Positions 1 to 11,639 of a stretch of 64,000 nucleotides of DNA are shown here, in pieces. Position 1 is the stretch's first letter, and each line of letters opens with the position of its first letter. The position numbers were made by a program, and so were the translations under genes. The stretch covers positions 22,654,001-22,718,000 of the forward strand of contig CM072806.1 in assembly GCA_037013495.1 (NCBI GenBank), in the 5' to 3' direction. Under the pieces are notes generated by a model, which had not been told where the DNA came from, made no database searches, and saw only the letters and a list, made by a program, of their open reading frames with translations. This DNA is from Hippophae tibetana (taxonomy: Eukaryota; Streptophyta; Magnoliopsida; Rosales; Elaeagnaceae).

Positions 1-2
1 AT

Positions 3-1491
3 GCCAAGCCAAGATTAATCAGGTGGGTCTTACTCTTACAAGAGTTTGATTTAGAAATCAAGGATAAGAAAGGCAGTGAAAACTTAGTAGTTGACCATTT
101 GTCTAGGTTGATTTCTGACTTCAATTCTCTTAAAGATGAGAATAATGAAGATATAGTTGAAACCTTTCCTGATGAACAATTATTTTCCATAGGTCTGAAC
201 CCATGGTATGCTGATATTGTAAACTATCTTGCCACTGGTGTTTTGCGACCTAACACTTCATATCAGGACAAGAAAAGGTTTTTTAAAACTATTAAGGACT
301 ATTTCTGGGATGACCCTTATTTATACAAGATTGGACAAGATCAAGTCATCCAGAGATGTGTACCTGAAGAAGAACATAAGAGCATTCTAACTTTTTGTCA
401 TGAACTTCATTGTGGGGGTCATTTTGGTGGTGAAAAGATAGCCCGTAAGGTATTACAGTCTGGATTCTTTTGGCCCACTCTTTTTAAAGATGCTCATATG
501 TTTTATGCACAATGTGATAGATGTCAAAGAACAGGAAACATAAGCAAAAGAGATGAAATGCCTTTGACATCTAATTTAGTTGTTGAACTCTTTGATATAT
601 GAGGGATTGCCTTTATGGGTCCTTTTCCCCCATCTAATGGTTTTCAATACATTTTGGTTGCTGTGGATTATGTATCCAAGTGGGTAGAAGCTATCCCCAC
701 CAAAACCAATGATGCTAATGTTGTTGTGAAATTCTTGAAAGATTTAATATTCAGCAGGTTCGGAACGCCTAGAGCTATAATAAGTGATGGAGGTAGCCAT
801 TTTTGTAACAAACTCTTTGATGGAGTACTAAACAAGTACAACATCACACATAAAGTAGCTACTCCATATCATCCTCAAACTTCCGGTTTAGTGGAAGTAA
901 GTAATAGGAAAATTAAAGGAATATTGGAACGCATTGTGCGTCCTTCAAGGAAGGATTGGGCATTTAAGTTAAATGATGCCTTATGGGCATACCACACCGC
1001 TTACAAAACACCTATTGGGATGAGCCCTTACCGGTTAATCTTTGGGAAAGCGTGCCACCTTCCAGTTGAACTTGAACACAAGGCTTACTGGGCAATTAAA
1101 GAGTTAAACATGGATTTAGATAAAGCAGGTGAAAAACGATTACTCCAGCTTCATCAGTTGGAAGAAATTAGGAATGAAGCTTATGAGAATGCCAAATTAT
1201 ACAAAGAGCGTACTAAGCGCTATCATGACAAGAGGCTAGTTCCTAAGACTTTTCACCCTGGAATGAAAGTTCTTTTATTTAACTCTCGTTTGAGATTGTT
1301 TCCAGGAAAGCTGAGATCAAGATGAGATGGACCATTCAAAATAGTTCATGTATTTGAACATGGAGTGGTAGAACTATTGGACTCCAAGACACAAAAAAAC
1401 GTTCAAAGTTAATGACCATCGTGTCAAGCCTTATTTAGAAGAACCAAACAACATTGCTGAAATGGATTGCATTTGGCTGAGTAACCCTTAG
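3..1491 (+). pseudogene. Ty3/gypsy pol remnant: RNase H tail and integrase
   Basis: One frame from position 3 reads the end of RNase H ([20 protein letters not shown]), a linker, then the integrase HHCC zinc site ([11 protein letters not shown] ... CDRCQ, about 400-530). The DDE core follows: VDYVSKW (665-690), SDGGSHF (783-803) and VEVSNRK (889-910), so all three catalytic acids are visible. The C-terminal part has [19 protein letters not shown]. The frame is broken by TGA at 600-602, where the family has Trp (FDIwGI), by TGA at 1323-1325, again a Trp position (RSRwDGPF), and by an extra A in the A-run near 1391-1397. The conserved end then resumes (FKVNDHRVKPYL) and stops at TAG 1489-1491. 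It is a recent but dead copy. Integrase would insert element cDNA in the nucleus. Confidence 0.92.
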
Positions 1492-1503
1492 CACCAAAAA
1501 GAT

Positions 1504-1552
1504 ACGTCTTGCTAAGACGTTAAACTAAGCGCTGGATGGGAGGCAACCCATC
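1504..1552 (+). other. Two post-pol hairpins (conserved Athila-like segment)
   Basis: Just after the pol stop there are two short inverted repeats. ACGTCTT-gct-AAGACGT (1504-1520) has a 7-bp stem. GATGGG-aggcaa-CCCATC (1535-1552) has a 6-bp stem and 6-base loop. The same arrangement appears after pol in the element at 28-35 kb (32817-32834) and, degraded, on the minus strand near 7435-7490. The motif sequence is familiar from Athila-like elements. I do not know its function. Confidence 0.6.
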
Positions 1553-1866
1553 ATTTTAGGTAATTTTTTGTTATTTGTTTTATTTACTTAATTTTATTGT
1601 TTATTTTAGTTTAATTATATGTGAATAATTATTAAAAAATTTAAAACTAAAAATATTTGTTGAGATGTTAGAAGTTCACAGCGATATGTCTGTATACACT
1701 TTCATGATGAATATGATGGATGCACTTGCATTTCTTCATTAGTACTTACACATCCTCAAGAAATAGGTAATCTTTCTCCTCTTTTCTCTTTATTTTTAAT
1801 TTGCAGTTGTTACATTGAGGACAATGTAAGTTCTAGGTTGGGGGTGGTGAAAAGTTACCATGCTTA

Positions 1867-1898
<32 letters not shown>

Positions 1899-2515
1899 AC
1901 AAAAAAAAAACAAATTTCTCACAAAAATTTATCATTTCTTTAAATCAAATTTAAGTAAATAGTTAAGTCTTTTGTACTGTTAGATTAATTTTTGAAAACA
2001 TATCATGAAATATTTTGTAATTATTTTTGATAATTAGTTAGTTTTTGTCATAAATAGTATTTCTTGATAAAATGTGAAAATTATATTAAACCCAAAATCG
2101 GTGTTTATGAATTTTTTTTTAGTGGAGACTACCCTTGTGAGATATAATTTGAGCCTAATTTCTTTTATTCAGAGTGAAATATATATTTTTTTCTACTCCA
2201 AACACATTTCTTATTTATTCAAATGTTTAGATGATCTCTATAGGTATTAGTATTGAATGTATGAATTTTTTCTCATCTTAATAGAGTATCATATATTTTT
2301 TATTATTATTTTTGTTTAGATTAAATGATTTGAGTAGAAATTGATAGTATATGCTTATATCTCATTCATGCATGACTGCTACAAAAACAAAAAGACATAT
2401 ATGGGGTTACCTAAACCAAGATCAAACAGAAAAGCCACAAAATTAACCACTCACCAAATTCCAAAAAAATGTACAATTTGTACATGGGTTGACTCTCTAA
2501 AATATACATATATTT

Positions 2516-2554
<39 letters not shown>

Positions 2555-3444
2555 TCAGAAAAAAAATATAGTATCATCTACATACTATGACCCACATTGC
2601 CTACAAAGTTGTGAGTAAAGGCTAAATACAAAAGAAAGATATAGGAAGTAATTCCCTAAAAAGTCATTGCAATTTCTTCATTTGTAAAAAGCATATATCT
2701 TGAAATTCTTTCTTAATGAGTTTGATTTATGCATGAAAATAATTTTTATATATGATATCTTTATAATTTATACATTCGATTCCTTTCATGAGATCAATGT
2801 TAAAATAACACTTTGAGCATTTATTCTTTATACATATGCGAACATATTAGTTCATTTCTATACATCAACTCTTTCGCATATAAATTAGTATGAGTGTTTG
2901 AACCCATAGGATTCAGTGTTTTGAGAGTATTGACTTGTGAGGAATAGAGTCGAAGCGAATTCTGATTCATGACACTGAAATTGGGTAAAATTAAATTGAT
3001 ACATTTTTGATAGGAAATATGAAAATGATTTTCGACTAATTATTATAATAAATCATGATTGTTTAAAGAGATTAAAATAACTTATGCTTGAGATTTTAAT
3101 TATGATCTTAAAGGAGATTAAAAAAAAGTATGAGACCTTTTTGTGATATGTTGTTTTCTTTTATTCTTAAATTAATTTTTGATTGTGTTGTAATTTTAGT
3201 TTTTGATTTGATTGTTTTTATAGTTTCTTTTGATTTTTACAGTTAGTTCAATGTTTGTGGGTAACATTACTGAAAACCCTCACGAGACTCAAACTCGTCC
3301 ACTAGGGCAACATAGAGGTTTAAAGGCTTCTTGCATAGGCTAAATGCAACCGTTTCAATCCACGAAAGTGATTTAGAATAGTTTAATTTTTAGTTTTTAT
3401 CGCTTCTCTTTCTAAGGGACTAGCAAGAAGCTGGTTGGGGGTTG

Positions 3445-5406
3445 TGATAAGTGCTCAAAAAGCACTAAAATAACCATGATTTTATGCACATTAATTGATT
3501 AAAAATATATATATTTATATGTTTTATCATATATTTATATAAATTTGTCTTTTTCGGAATCACGGGTATTTTTATTGTTTTTCAGGTATTTTGGCTTAAA
3601 AACGCAACTTAAAGACTCAAAGAGAAATACTTGAAGCAATACATCACAAATATATTAATAAATAAGTGGGGAAAGGTCAACAAACATGGAAAAATTGGAC
3701 AAAATGGGTCAAAAAGGTCAAAAATGTCAAAAAAGAGAAAATCACGCCCAGCTGCCCAGCCGCACTCCCCGCCAAGCGCCCCAGTGCCCCTGCCCGTGCG
3801 CGTCCGCGCGCCAGGCCTCCAATCCACGCGCGCCTCAATGCGTGGCAACTGTTCACGCGCGCCGAGCTGCGCGCAGCGACAGCCCCTTCCGCGCGCGCGC
3901 TGACGCCTTTTCTCCTCATTTTTCACGTGCAGCCGCCCCCATGACGTCATGATGACATCATTAATGACCTCAGCATTTCCATTACGCGTTTTTACAATTT
4001 TTTAACATTTTTTTACTCATTTTTTCTCTCCATTCTCACCTATAAATACCCCCCTTCCCTTCACTTCAAAACACACCTTCAAAACACACTTCTCTCTTCT
4101 TTCTTTCTCTCATTTCTTAGTTTTTAAGTTTTTCTTAGTTTCTTTCTAAGTTTCTAAGCTTTTCTTAGTTTGTTTCTTAGTTTTTAGTTTAATTCTCTTA
4201 GTGTTAGAGTTCTTCTCTTTTTGAGAGGAACTTGTAATGTTTTTGTAATTTATTAGCTTTTTGATTCAATAAATGGGAGTGCAAATTCCGCTTGGAGGTT
4301 TTCCAGCAACGGGAATAACATCGAAGTTCTGTAAGGATTTTATTTTCTTTACAGTTATTTTTTATGCTTTATTCTTACATGTTATATTTAATTTGTCTGT
4401 GATTAAATTTAACTCTGCTGGCTGTTTATAAACATGATATAATAATAACGTTGTTGTGCTTGCGAAATATTAAATAGGTGAAAATTTCTAAAATGAATTG
4501 ATTTTATTTTTATTCAAGATTTTATATTAGGAATGTTAGAGAGAAATATATTAATTTTCATTACAAACTTAAATATGAAAATTAGATTTTAAGGTTTAGT
4601 TATCCGGTCTAATTTAGAGTAGTGCTCTTTTATTTGTTGGTACAATCGCCCGGTAGTTAGAGTGAAACTCTATTTCAAAAGTTTTTATAAGAATTATTAT
4701 GTGAAAATGTATTGACAACATGTTTTCAATAGTGGTTTTAAAACTTGAAAGTTAGTACTCGGATAATTAAATTCTTATGTTTAATTTGGACACCTTGAAT
4801 AAAGTTTAAACTGTCTAACCCCACCAAATGTGGCATTTAAATGGTTCATTTTCAATCTCTTAGAAAAAGGAATTAATTTAATTAAGCATATTAGTTATCA
4901 ACCCCACCCATAGGTGTTAATTGATTTGTTTAGTTAACAAAGAATATCTAACCCCACCAAATGTGGTATTTATATATAAAAAAAGAGAGAATCAATAAAA
5001 TATCAATTTATATCTTTAATAACCTAGATAATATGAGCAAGCATAATTAATTTAGTTATTATATCCATAAATACTCCACTAATATAAATGATAAAATTTG
5101 CATAAATATTTATTGAATCTGTATCTATGTTTATTTTTAGATAAATATTTATTGAATTTGTATCTATGTTTATTTTTATGTTATTAGATTATATTTATTA
5201 ATCTGTATATATGTTTATTTTTATGTTATTAGATTAGGAACACAAAAAACCAAACTATCGTGAGAGGATGTTTAGGATTTAATTTCATTTTTAAAATTTT
5301 GAATAATAAATTAAAAACCACATACATTCCTTCCTTAGATCGACCTCGGGAGTATACTTATCATTTTCTTCGAAATGATTCGTGCACTTGCGAGAGTTTT
5401 ATAATA
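3445..5406 (+). repeat. 3' LTR of the first Athila-like element
   Basis: The LTR of about 1.96 kb starts TGATAAGTGC directly after a G-rich tract. Its U3 holds a strikingly GC- and CpG-rich segment (about 3750-3955, many GCGCGC runs) inside otherwise AT-rich DNA. A TATA box (TATAAATA, 4041-4048) lies about 85 bp further on. A CT-rich, T-rich leader follows (4085-4200), with repeated TTTCTTAG phrases. Three GACCCCACC-like phrases (ACCCCACCAAATGTGG at about 4819 and 4950, plus a partial copy at 4900) form loose internal repeats. The right end (GTGCACTTGCGAGAGTTTTA, 5385-5404) resembles LTR ends of this group. The exact last base is uncertain by a few positions. Confidence 0.7.
3750..3955. promoter_or_regulatory. 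CpG-rich block and downstream TATA box in the LTR
   Basis: This GC-rich block lies upstream of the TATAAATA at 4041. Open frames across it on both strands (80-113 codons) are a side effect of GC-rich DNA lacking AT-rich stop codons. They show no domain and disagree between frames, so I do not call genes. The block is best read as LTR U3, the likely Pol II promoter of the element. Confidence 0.45.
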
Positions 5407-6116
5407 CGCTTCAGATTATCTCAAAAAATATTCGAGACACGTGGCGTTGTATGATTCGTTGGAATGATCGGGTGTACAAAGTTTTTGTGGACCTCGTCGC
5501 ATGAGAAATTGCCTATGTAGTAGACATGAGGGTCTCACCCTACACGCTAGCCTGCACTATAGGTGGGCCCCACTCAATGCCGAGCATCGTGCCACCTGGG
5601 AATCGTGCCCACTCACCTGTGTCATGCGTGCATCCCACGTGCCTGATCGTCACCGTTGATTTCTGATCTGACGGTGTGTGGCATGCGTGGAAAATAACTG
5701 TGTGGTCCTCCTTTCATGTGCAGAAAAGCAAATATTCTTAATTGCATTTTAGCCCTCAAATTTAATTTAAATTAACTTTTAAATTTTTGTTAATTGCAAT
5801 TAAGTCTTTTTCTAATTTAAATTAACTTTTAAACTTTCGTTAATTACAATTAAGCCATATTTTAATTCAAATTATATTTTAGACTTTTGTTAATTGCAAT
5901 TAAGCACTCCTTTAATTTAAATTATATTTTCAGACATTATTATTTGCAATTAAGTCCTTTTTTGATTCATATTCTTTAATTTTCTTAAAAATATATTCCT
6001 TAAAAAATGAAACAGTAAATATTAATTTAATTAATTAAAATTAACTAAAAATAACAAGAACATAGCCATTATAATTAATAAAATATACAAAATAATTGTA
6101 TAATATACAATTATCA
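5407..6116 (-). repeat. Athila-like 3' LTR fragment, minus orientation
   Basis: Read on the minus strand this LTR begins TGATAATTGTA at 6116, directly after the purine tract TTTAGGGGTG (6117-6126 reversed), so it is the 3' LTR of a minus-oriented element. It runs left to 5407, where the LTR ending at 5406 cuts it off. A second copy of most of this sequence, same orientation, lies at about 8072-8606. The shared sequence begins at CGCTTCAGATTA in both copies and continues past GTGGGCCCCACTCA. A more distant relative is the complete solo LTR at 57536-59540. Confidence 0.75.
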
Positions 6117-7690
6117 CACCCCTAAACTTAAGATTTTGGTAGTCCTCAAGCAAAAGGAAAGAAATAAAACAAGGATACATGCATTTAAAATAGTGATTTT
6201 TGAAACAATTTTTTTTGGTCATTTCAAATAACATAACTCAAAGAAATACAAGAATTTTATCTAAGCATTGAAATCAATTTAAAAATATGTTATATTTTTA
6301 CAATGAATTTTAGTATGTGTGTGAAATCTTTTCATTTTTCATCACATGAAATCTGAATGAATTTACACAAATTTCATAAGTTCATTTTTCATTTCTCTCT
6401 CTCTACTAATATAAACAAACACAACCAAAAATCAATAGGACTTTATTAAGCTTGTAATGTATGATTTAGGTAAAGGTAGGATAAAAGATAATATGTAGCT
6501 CAAAACTTTTCCTAAACACATCATTTTAGGATTGAAACAAGATACCTTCTAACATCTCAATGGATACTTCCCAATTTGGGATTTAACATCACCTGCAATA
6601 ATCATTTTTTTTGTTTTGTTTTTTTCAGTATCTTCTTTTTCTTCCGATATATCTTTAGAAATTTACTAACAATGGTCACATGTTATTGAGATAAGAAAAA
6701 TCGATATATCTATACATATACATTTTTTAACAAGGCTTTTGAAAGGAGATAAAAATATATATATAAACTTTGAAGCTTAAAAGGGGTATACTATGAATAA
6801 AACATGTGAAGGTAGATAGAAAGGCTCGAACGATCCAAAGATGGCCTAAATCATTTTATTAGTTAAATGTTATCTAGAATTTCGGCTCGAGAGAAAATCA
6901 AAAAAATTCTAAGAACTGTGACACCAAAAAATCTCAATCGAATTGCATACTCACATAAACCTTCTCTAAATTAGCATAACAACTCAAACATCAAGACTAG
7001 TGCTCATAAATGTATATTCTTGTAAAAATAAAACATACACAAAAACTATACAAAAACTTAGACAATATTCAAATGTTTCAAAGAGTTATGCATTATTTAA
7101 ACCGAAGAAATAAAAATAAATCACAATTAAAAGCAAAATATCTTCAATCGACCAAACAAATAAGGCTTAGCAAGCAACAATACCCAGAAAATATTTCAAT
7201 TAAGTTCAATCTCTATACCACCCCCAAACTTAATATGCACATTGTCCTTAATGTGTGATAGTTAAAGAACAAATGAGATGGGTTTAAAGAAACTTCCTGG
7301 TTTGGTTTGTAAGATTGAAATCCAAAATAGTTTTATTTCCTCCAATTTGCACCTACGAAAAATAAAATAACAAAATAAAGAAATATGAAAACTAATAAAT
7401 ATTAAACTAAATAAGAAAAATAGAACATTAAAACACATGGGTTTCCTCCCAAGCAGCGCTTGATTTATAGTCGTCAGCTTGACTTCCTATTTTTTTCTGC
7501 TTTTAGGGAGGTTCAAAAGTTTTGCGTCAAATACAAAGTTTCACCTTCAGAAAATTAAAAAAATAAATAAAAGCAAGTAACAATAAGCATAAAAAAATAT
7601 TTTTTTTATGTAAAATAAGATTAATTGGTATTAATATCAACAAAAAATAGTAAAACAAATCCCCAGCAAGTAACAATAAGCATAAAAAAA
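6117..7690 (-). mobile_element. 3' internal remnant of a minus-oriented Athila-like element
   Basis: Reverse-complement landmarks match the 3' internal region of the first element. They are the G-rich phrase AAGTTTGGGGGTGG with a preceding AAGGACAATGTG (about 7218-7250), the AAGCGCT...TTGGGAGGAAACCC hairpin segment (about 7433-7465), and the polypurine tract at 6117-6126. No pol coding sequence is recognisable, so most of the internal region has been lost. A 32-bp phrase (AGCAAGTAACAATAAGCATA plus an A-run) occurs twice, at about 7573 and 7666. Small open frames here show no domain. Confidence 0.6.
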
Positions 7691-7985
7691 TAGTTTTTCA
7701 CCAAATTAATCAACTCGAATCATATTATTTTCGAACCAATCCTAGAATGTATTTTATATTTTGTTATAAAACTCTTAATTAGTTGTTAAACTTTCACAAA
7801 CTTTCGTTTGTTTTGGATAAAATCAGATTAAAATAATTTTAGTACTCCACAAACTATACTGACAAATCTTCATGGGAACGATAGTTTACTTATCAAATTT
7901 TATTACTTGCGACCGTGTATACTTGCACATTTTTATGATCTCCAAAAGAGACAACGAGTTCTTGGCATCATTGCCGGGGATTATT
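7691..7985 (+). repeat. Plus-oriented LTR end with tRNA-Asp-type primer site
   Basis: About 7800-7955 matches, in reverse complement, the 3' end of the solo LTR at 57536-59540 (shared phrases TTTTAGTACTC, GGGAACGATA and GACCGTGTATACTT). This piece is therefore plus-oriented, opposite to its neighbours. It is followed by TTCTTGGCATCATTGCCGGG (7962-7981). That is the Athila-type primer site for tRNA-Asp (TGGCGCCGTTGCCGGGGA with C-to-T changes). About 7685-7735 instead matches the solo LTR in direct orientation (TTTTTCACCAAATT), so the junction records an inversion or a composite. Confidence 0.6.
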
Positions 7986-8606
7986 GCACGCGAGACACGT
8001 GGGTCCCACATAAACAGTTGGAAACACATGCACTGATTCTACGTTTTTTTTAACCAACACGTGCCATGTGTCCGCTTCAGATTAGCTGCAAGAATATTCG
8101 AGAGACGTGGCATTGTATGATTCATTCGAATGACCAGGTGCATGAAGTTTCTGTGGACCGCGTCACACAGGAAATTACCTACACAACAAACACAGGGGTC
8201 CCACCCTGCATGCTAGTCTGCGCGTCAGGTGGGCCCCACTCAGTGCCAAGCAACGTGCCACCTGGGAATCGTGTCCACTCGCCTGTGTCGCGCGTGCATC
8301 TCACGTGCCTGATCATCGCCGTTGATTTCTGATATGACGGTGTGTGGCGCGGGTGGTCCTCCTTTCCTGCATAGAAAAACAAATATTCTTAATTGCATTT
8401 TAGCCCTGTAATTTAATTTAAATTAACTTTTAAACTTTTGTTAATTACAATAAAGCCCTATTTTAATTCAAATTATATTTTAGACTTTTGTTAATTGCAA
8501 TTAAGTACTCCTTTAATTTAAATTATATTTTTAGACTTTATTATTTGCAATTAAGTCCTTTTTTGATTCATATTCTTTAATTTTCTTAAAAATATATTTC
8601 TTAAAA
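7986..8606 (-). repeat. Second minus-oriented copy of the Athila-like LTR (partial)
   Basis: This piece repeats the sequence of the LTR fragment at 5407-6010 in the same orientation (CGCTTCAGATTAGCTG, CACGTGCCTGATCATC, GCATTTTAGCCCT). It stops abruptly near 8606, where Copia sequence begins. The open frames inside (about 8066-8332 plus, 8179-8382 minus) are GC-rich LTR artefacts without domains. Confidence 0.65.
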
Positions 8607-8639
8607 ATTATGAGTTGAGCACATGTTTCCCATGAACAA

Positions 8640-11418
8640 TCTTCGTCTTTCATCTGTTACTCATGTCTCTGTTGTTGCTGCAGCTGTTGTAGTTTCTTCC
8701 TTACCTTCTCTTGCACTTTGACATTCTTGTCTTGGTCATACCCCATCCACTTGGGTACACCAATTAGCTTCTAAAGGTCTGTTAGGTTCTGTGTCCAAAG
8801 ACAGTTTTGATTGTACTTCATGCCTGTTAGGAAAACAACCAACTTTACCTTTCAATAATAGTGAGTCTATCTCTAATAGTATTTTTGAGTTAATTCATTC
8901 TGACGTTTAGGGACCTTCTCCTGTTACTAGTATTGGTGAATCTCGTTATTTTGTTTTTTTATTGATGATTATTCTCATTATAGTTGAATCTTTCCTATGA
9001 AATCTCGTTCTGAAATCTTACCAATATACAATAACTTTGCAAAAATGATTTAAACACAATTCTCCAAACATATCAAAAATATTTGATCTAATAATGCTCT
9101 TGAGTATACTCAATATTCTTTTCAAGCTCTGTTACATTCCTATGACACTGTACATCATCTAACCTGTCCAGGTACCTCTCAACAAAATGGTCAAGCCAAA
9201 AGAAAACTTCGTCATATTCTTGACACTGTTGCTCTTCTTCTTCTGCCAAAGTTCCTACCCCATTTTAGGGTGAAGCCAATCTTTATGATGTTCATGCCAT
9301 TAATCACATTCCAAGCACTATCATTCATAATCAGACTCTGTATGAGCGCCTTTTTGGGTCATCTCCTGACTATCATTACCTTCGCCCCTTCTGATCTTCC
9401 TGCTTCATTCTTCTTCAGCCTAATGAGCATAACAAACTTGAGCCGCAATCTAGACTTTGTTATTTTCTTGGTTATAGTGAAACTCAAAAAGGGTATCAGT
9501 GCTATGATCCTATATCACATCATCTTCATATTTCCCGTAATTTTGTCTTTTGAGAACACCGCTTATTTATTGAACTTTCTCATTTTTATTCTTCCCTAAC
9601 TAATTCTTCTATTTTAGAAATATTTCAAGATAAGTCTCATGTTCCTTCTACAGATATTCTTGATCATCCTTTGGACTTCTCTATTCAATCTTCAGATATT
9701 TTTGATGATTCTCCTAGACAAGTTGTAGATGAGTAGGTTGATGACGAGCTACCCCATCTTGAGCATAGGTCCTCTGCTCCTACTTTGCCTGAAGATCCAC
9801 TACAAGACATTCCATTTTTCCACTCAACTTGGGTAAGATCCATTTATGCACATTTACTTGACTATCATTGTTACATTGCCTTTGCTACACTCCATGAGCC
9901 TCACACCTATCATGAGGCATCTATTGACACTTTATGGAAAATTAGAATGAAAGAGGAAATTGATGCATTAACCAAAAACCATACTTAGGATCTGATTACT
10001 CTCTCTCCTGGTCAGTTTGTGGTTGGTTATAAGTGGATCTATAAAATCAAGACTTCCTCTGATGGGTCCATCGAGCGATACAAGGCTCATCTTGTTGCAA
10101 AAGGTTTTACACAAGAGTATAGGATTGATTATGAAGAGACTTTTGCTCTAGTTTCCCGTATCTCCTCTGTCTGTGCCCTCTTAGCTGTTGACGTTGCTAG
10201 TAAATGAGACCTTTTCAGATGGATGTTAAAAATGCCTTCCTTAATGGGGATATGCATGAAGAAGTCTATATGCAACCTTTTCCTAGTCTTTCTGTTGAAA
10301 CAAACAAGGTTTATCACCTTCGATATGCACTTTGTGGCCTTAAACAAGTTCCATGAGAATGGTTTTCCAAGTTCAACTCCACCATCCTTCGCTTGGGTTA
10401 CACTGCCAATCCTTATGATTCTGCCTTATTTCTTTATCACAATGACAAAGGCAGCATTTTATTCTCCTATATGTGGATGATATGATCATAATTGGTGATG
10501 ACTTCAGTGGCATTCAAGAACTCAAGAATTTTCTTAGTCAGTAGTTTGAGATAAAAGACCTTGGACATCTCAACTATTTCTTGGGTCTTAAGATCACTCA
10601 TTCCACATATGGTCTTTATATTACTCAAGCTAAGTATGCATCTGACCTTTTATCTCAAGTTGGACTCACTGATAGCAGGATTGTTGACATTCCAGTTGAA
10701 CTTAATGCCTATCTAACACCCTCGGGGGGGGACCATTGTCTAATACCTCTATTTACAAATGATTGGTTGGCAACCTGTTTTATCTTACAATTACTCGTCC
10801 AGAAATTTCTTATGGTGTTCATTAGGTGAATGAGTATATGTCTACTCTATGATCGACTCACTATGCTCTTATTCTATGCATTCTACGATACTTGAAGGTT
10901 ACTCTCTTCCATGGCCTTTTCTACTCAGCACAGTCTCCTCTTGTACTTCATGCATTCTCTGATGCTGATTGGGTAGGAGATCCCACTGATTGTAGGTCCA
11001 CTATAGGTTATTGCTTTCTCTTTGGTTCTTCTTTGATTTCTTGGCGAAGTAAGAAAAAACTTTCGTGGCTCGCTCCAGTACTAAAGTAGAATATCATGCT
11101 TTTATTGATACCATATCTGAGCTCCTTTGGCTACAATGGTTTCTTAAGGATTTGGGTGTGTCCACAATCTCTACTACTCCCATTTATTGTGACAATCAGA
11201 GTGTCATTCATATTGCTTACAATGATGTCTTCTATGAACAGACTAAACACATCGAGATTGATTGTCACTTTATTCGTTCTCATCTTGTCCATGGTGCTCT
11301 CAAGCATTTCTCCGTCTCCTCCAATGATGAACTTCCAGATATCTTCACTAAGGCACTTCCTAAGAGACGCACTCGTAATTTGGCTGACAACCTCAAGCTG
11401 GTCTCACATCCACCTTGA
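8640..11418 (+). pseudogene. Copia polyprotein remnant (integrase, RT, RNase H)
   Basis: Recognisable pieces, in changing frames, are as follows. The GAG-pre-integrase has HSCLGH and FDCTSCLLGKQ (about 8720-8850). The integrase start is LIHSDVwGPSP, with Trp changed to TAG at 8908-8910. An RT block at 10019-10200 has GYKWIYKIK, YKAHLVAKGFTQ and DYEETFA. NAFLNGDMHEEVYMQ and the LCGLKQ-like segment follow at about 10225-10350. The RT active site YVDD is intact at about 10468-10479. RNase H begins with FSDADWVGDPTDCRSTIGYC (10950-11010), then after a frameshift has ARSSTKVEY, YCDNQSVIHIA, QTKHIEIDCHFIR and LPDIFTKALPK (11065-11400). It could not encode a working polyprotein. Confidence 0.88.
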
Positions 11419-11431
11419 GTTTGAGGGGGGC

Positions 11432-11569
11432 CGTTAATGTATATCATATCTACTAATGTATATCTAGTTTACTTTAGACATATCTAGTTTACTTGTAACT
11501 CCTAAATAAAGGCACCATGTATATTCTTTTATATACGAAATACAATACAATCACTCAATATTTCTAACA
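11432..11569 (+). repeat. Copia 3' LTR (short, about 138 bp)
   Basis: A G-run polypurine tract (TTTGAGGGGGG, 11420-11430) precedes CGTTAATGTATATC at 11432. The end is TTCTAACA at 11569. The inferred terminal inverted repeat is TGTTA...TAACA, with the first T changed to C. Short LTRs are common in plant Copia elements. The AATAAAGG at about 11505 could be its polyadenylation signal. Confidence 0.65.
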
Positions 11570-11639
11570 ATTTGGAAAGTCCTTAATTTGTAGGTGCATG
11601 ACAATGAGAAGATGAGTACCAATGGAATTCTAAGGTGAG

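Larger units (their letters stand above)
1..5406 (+). mobile_element. Athila-like Ty3/gypsy element, 3' part (pol end, 3' region, 3' LTR)
   Basis: The window opens inside an LTR retrotransposon. In order it holds the RNase H tail and integrase (3-1491), a two-hairpin segment (1504-1552), about 1.9 kb of non-coding 3' internal DNA, a purine/G-rich tract (3431-3444, ending GGGGGTTG), and an LTR starting TGATAAG at 3445. The 3' internal DNA carries phrases typical of Athila-like elements: a GAGGACAATG stretch near 1815 and a GTTGGGGGTGG stretch near 1840. There is no primer site after the LTR, so this is a 3' LTR. The 5' half lies left of the window, so the target duplication cannot be tested. 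On the right the LTR abuts position 5407, inside an older LTR of opposite orientation, which suggests it inserted there. Confidence 0.85.
8612..11569 (+). mobile_element. 5'-truncated Ty1/copia element
   Basis: Copia order is preserved: GAG-pre-integrase, integrase, RT, RNase H, polypurine tract, 3' LTR. No 5' LTR, primer site or gag is present. The left edge joins LTR sequence at about 8607. It is older than the Copia at the right end of the window, with frameshifts every few hundred bases. Confidence 0.88.

Noticed and set aside
3609..3952. Five overlapping open frames of 80-113 codons on both strands
   Set aside because: They coincide with a CpG-rich LTR U3, where stop codons are rare by composition. 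No domain or consistent frame.
9270..9599. 109-codon hydrophobic plus frame
   Set aside because: It is an out-of-frame reading of decayed Copia integrase DNA.
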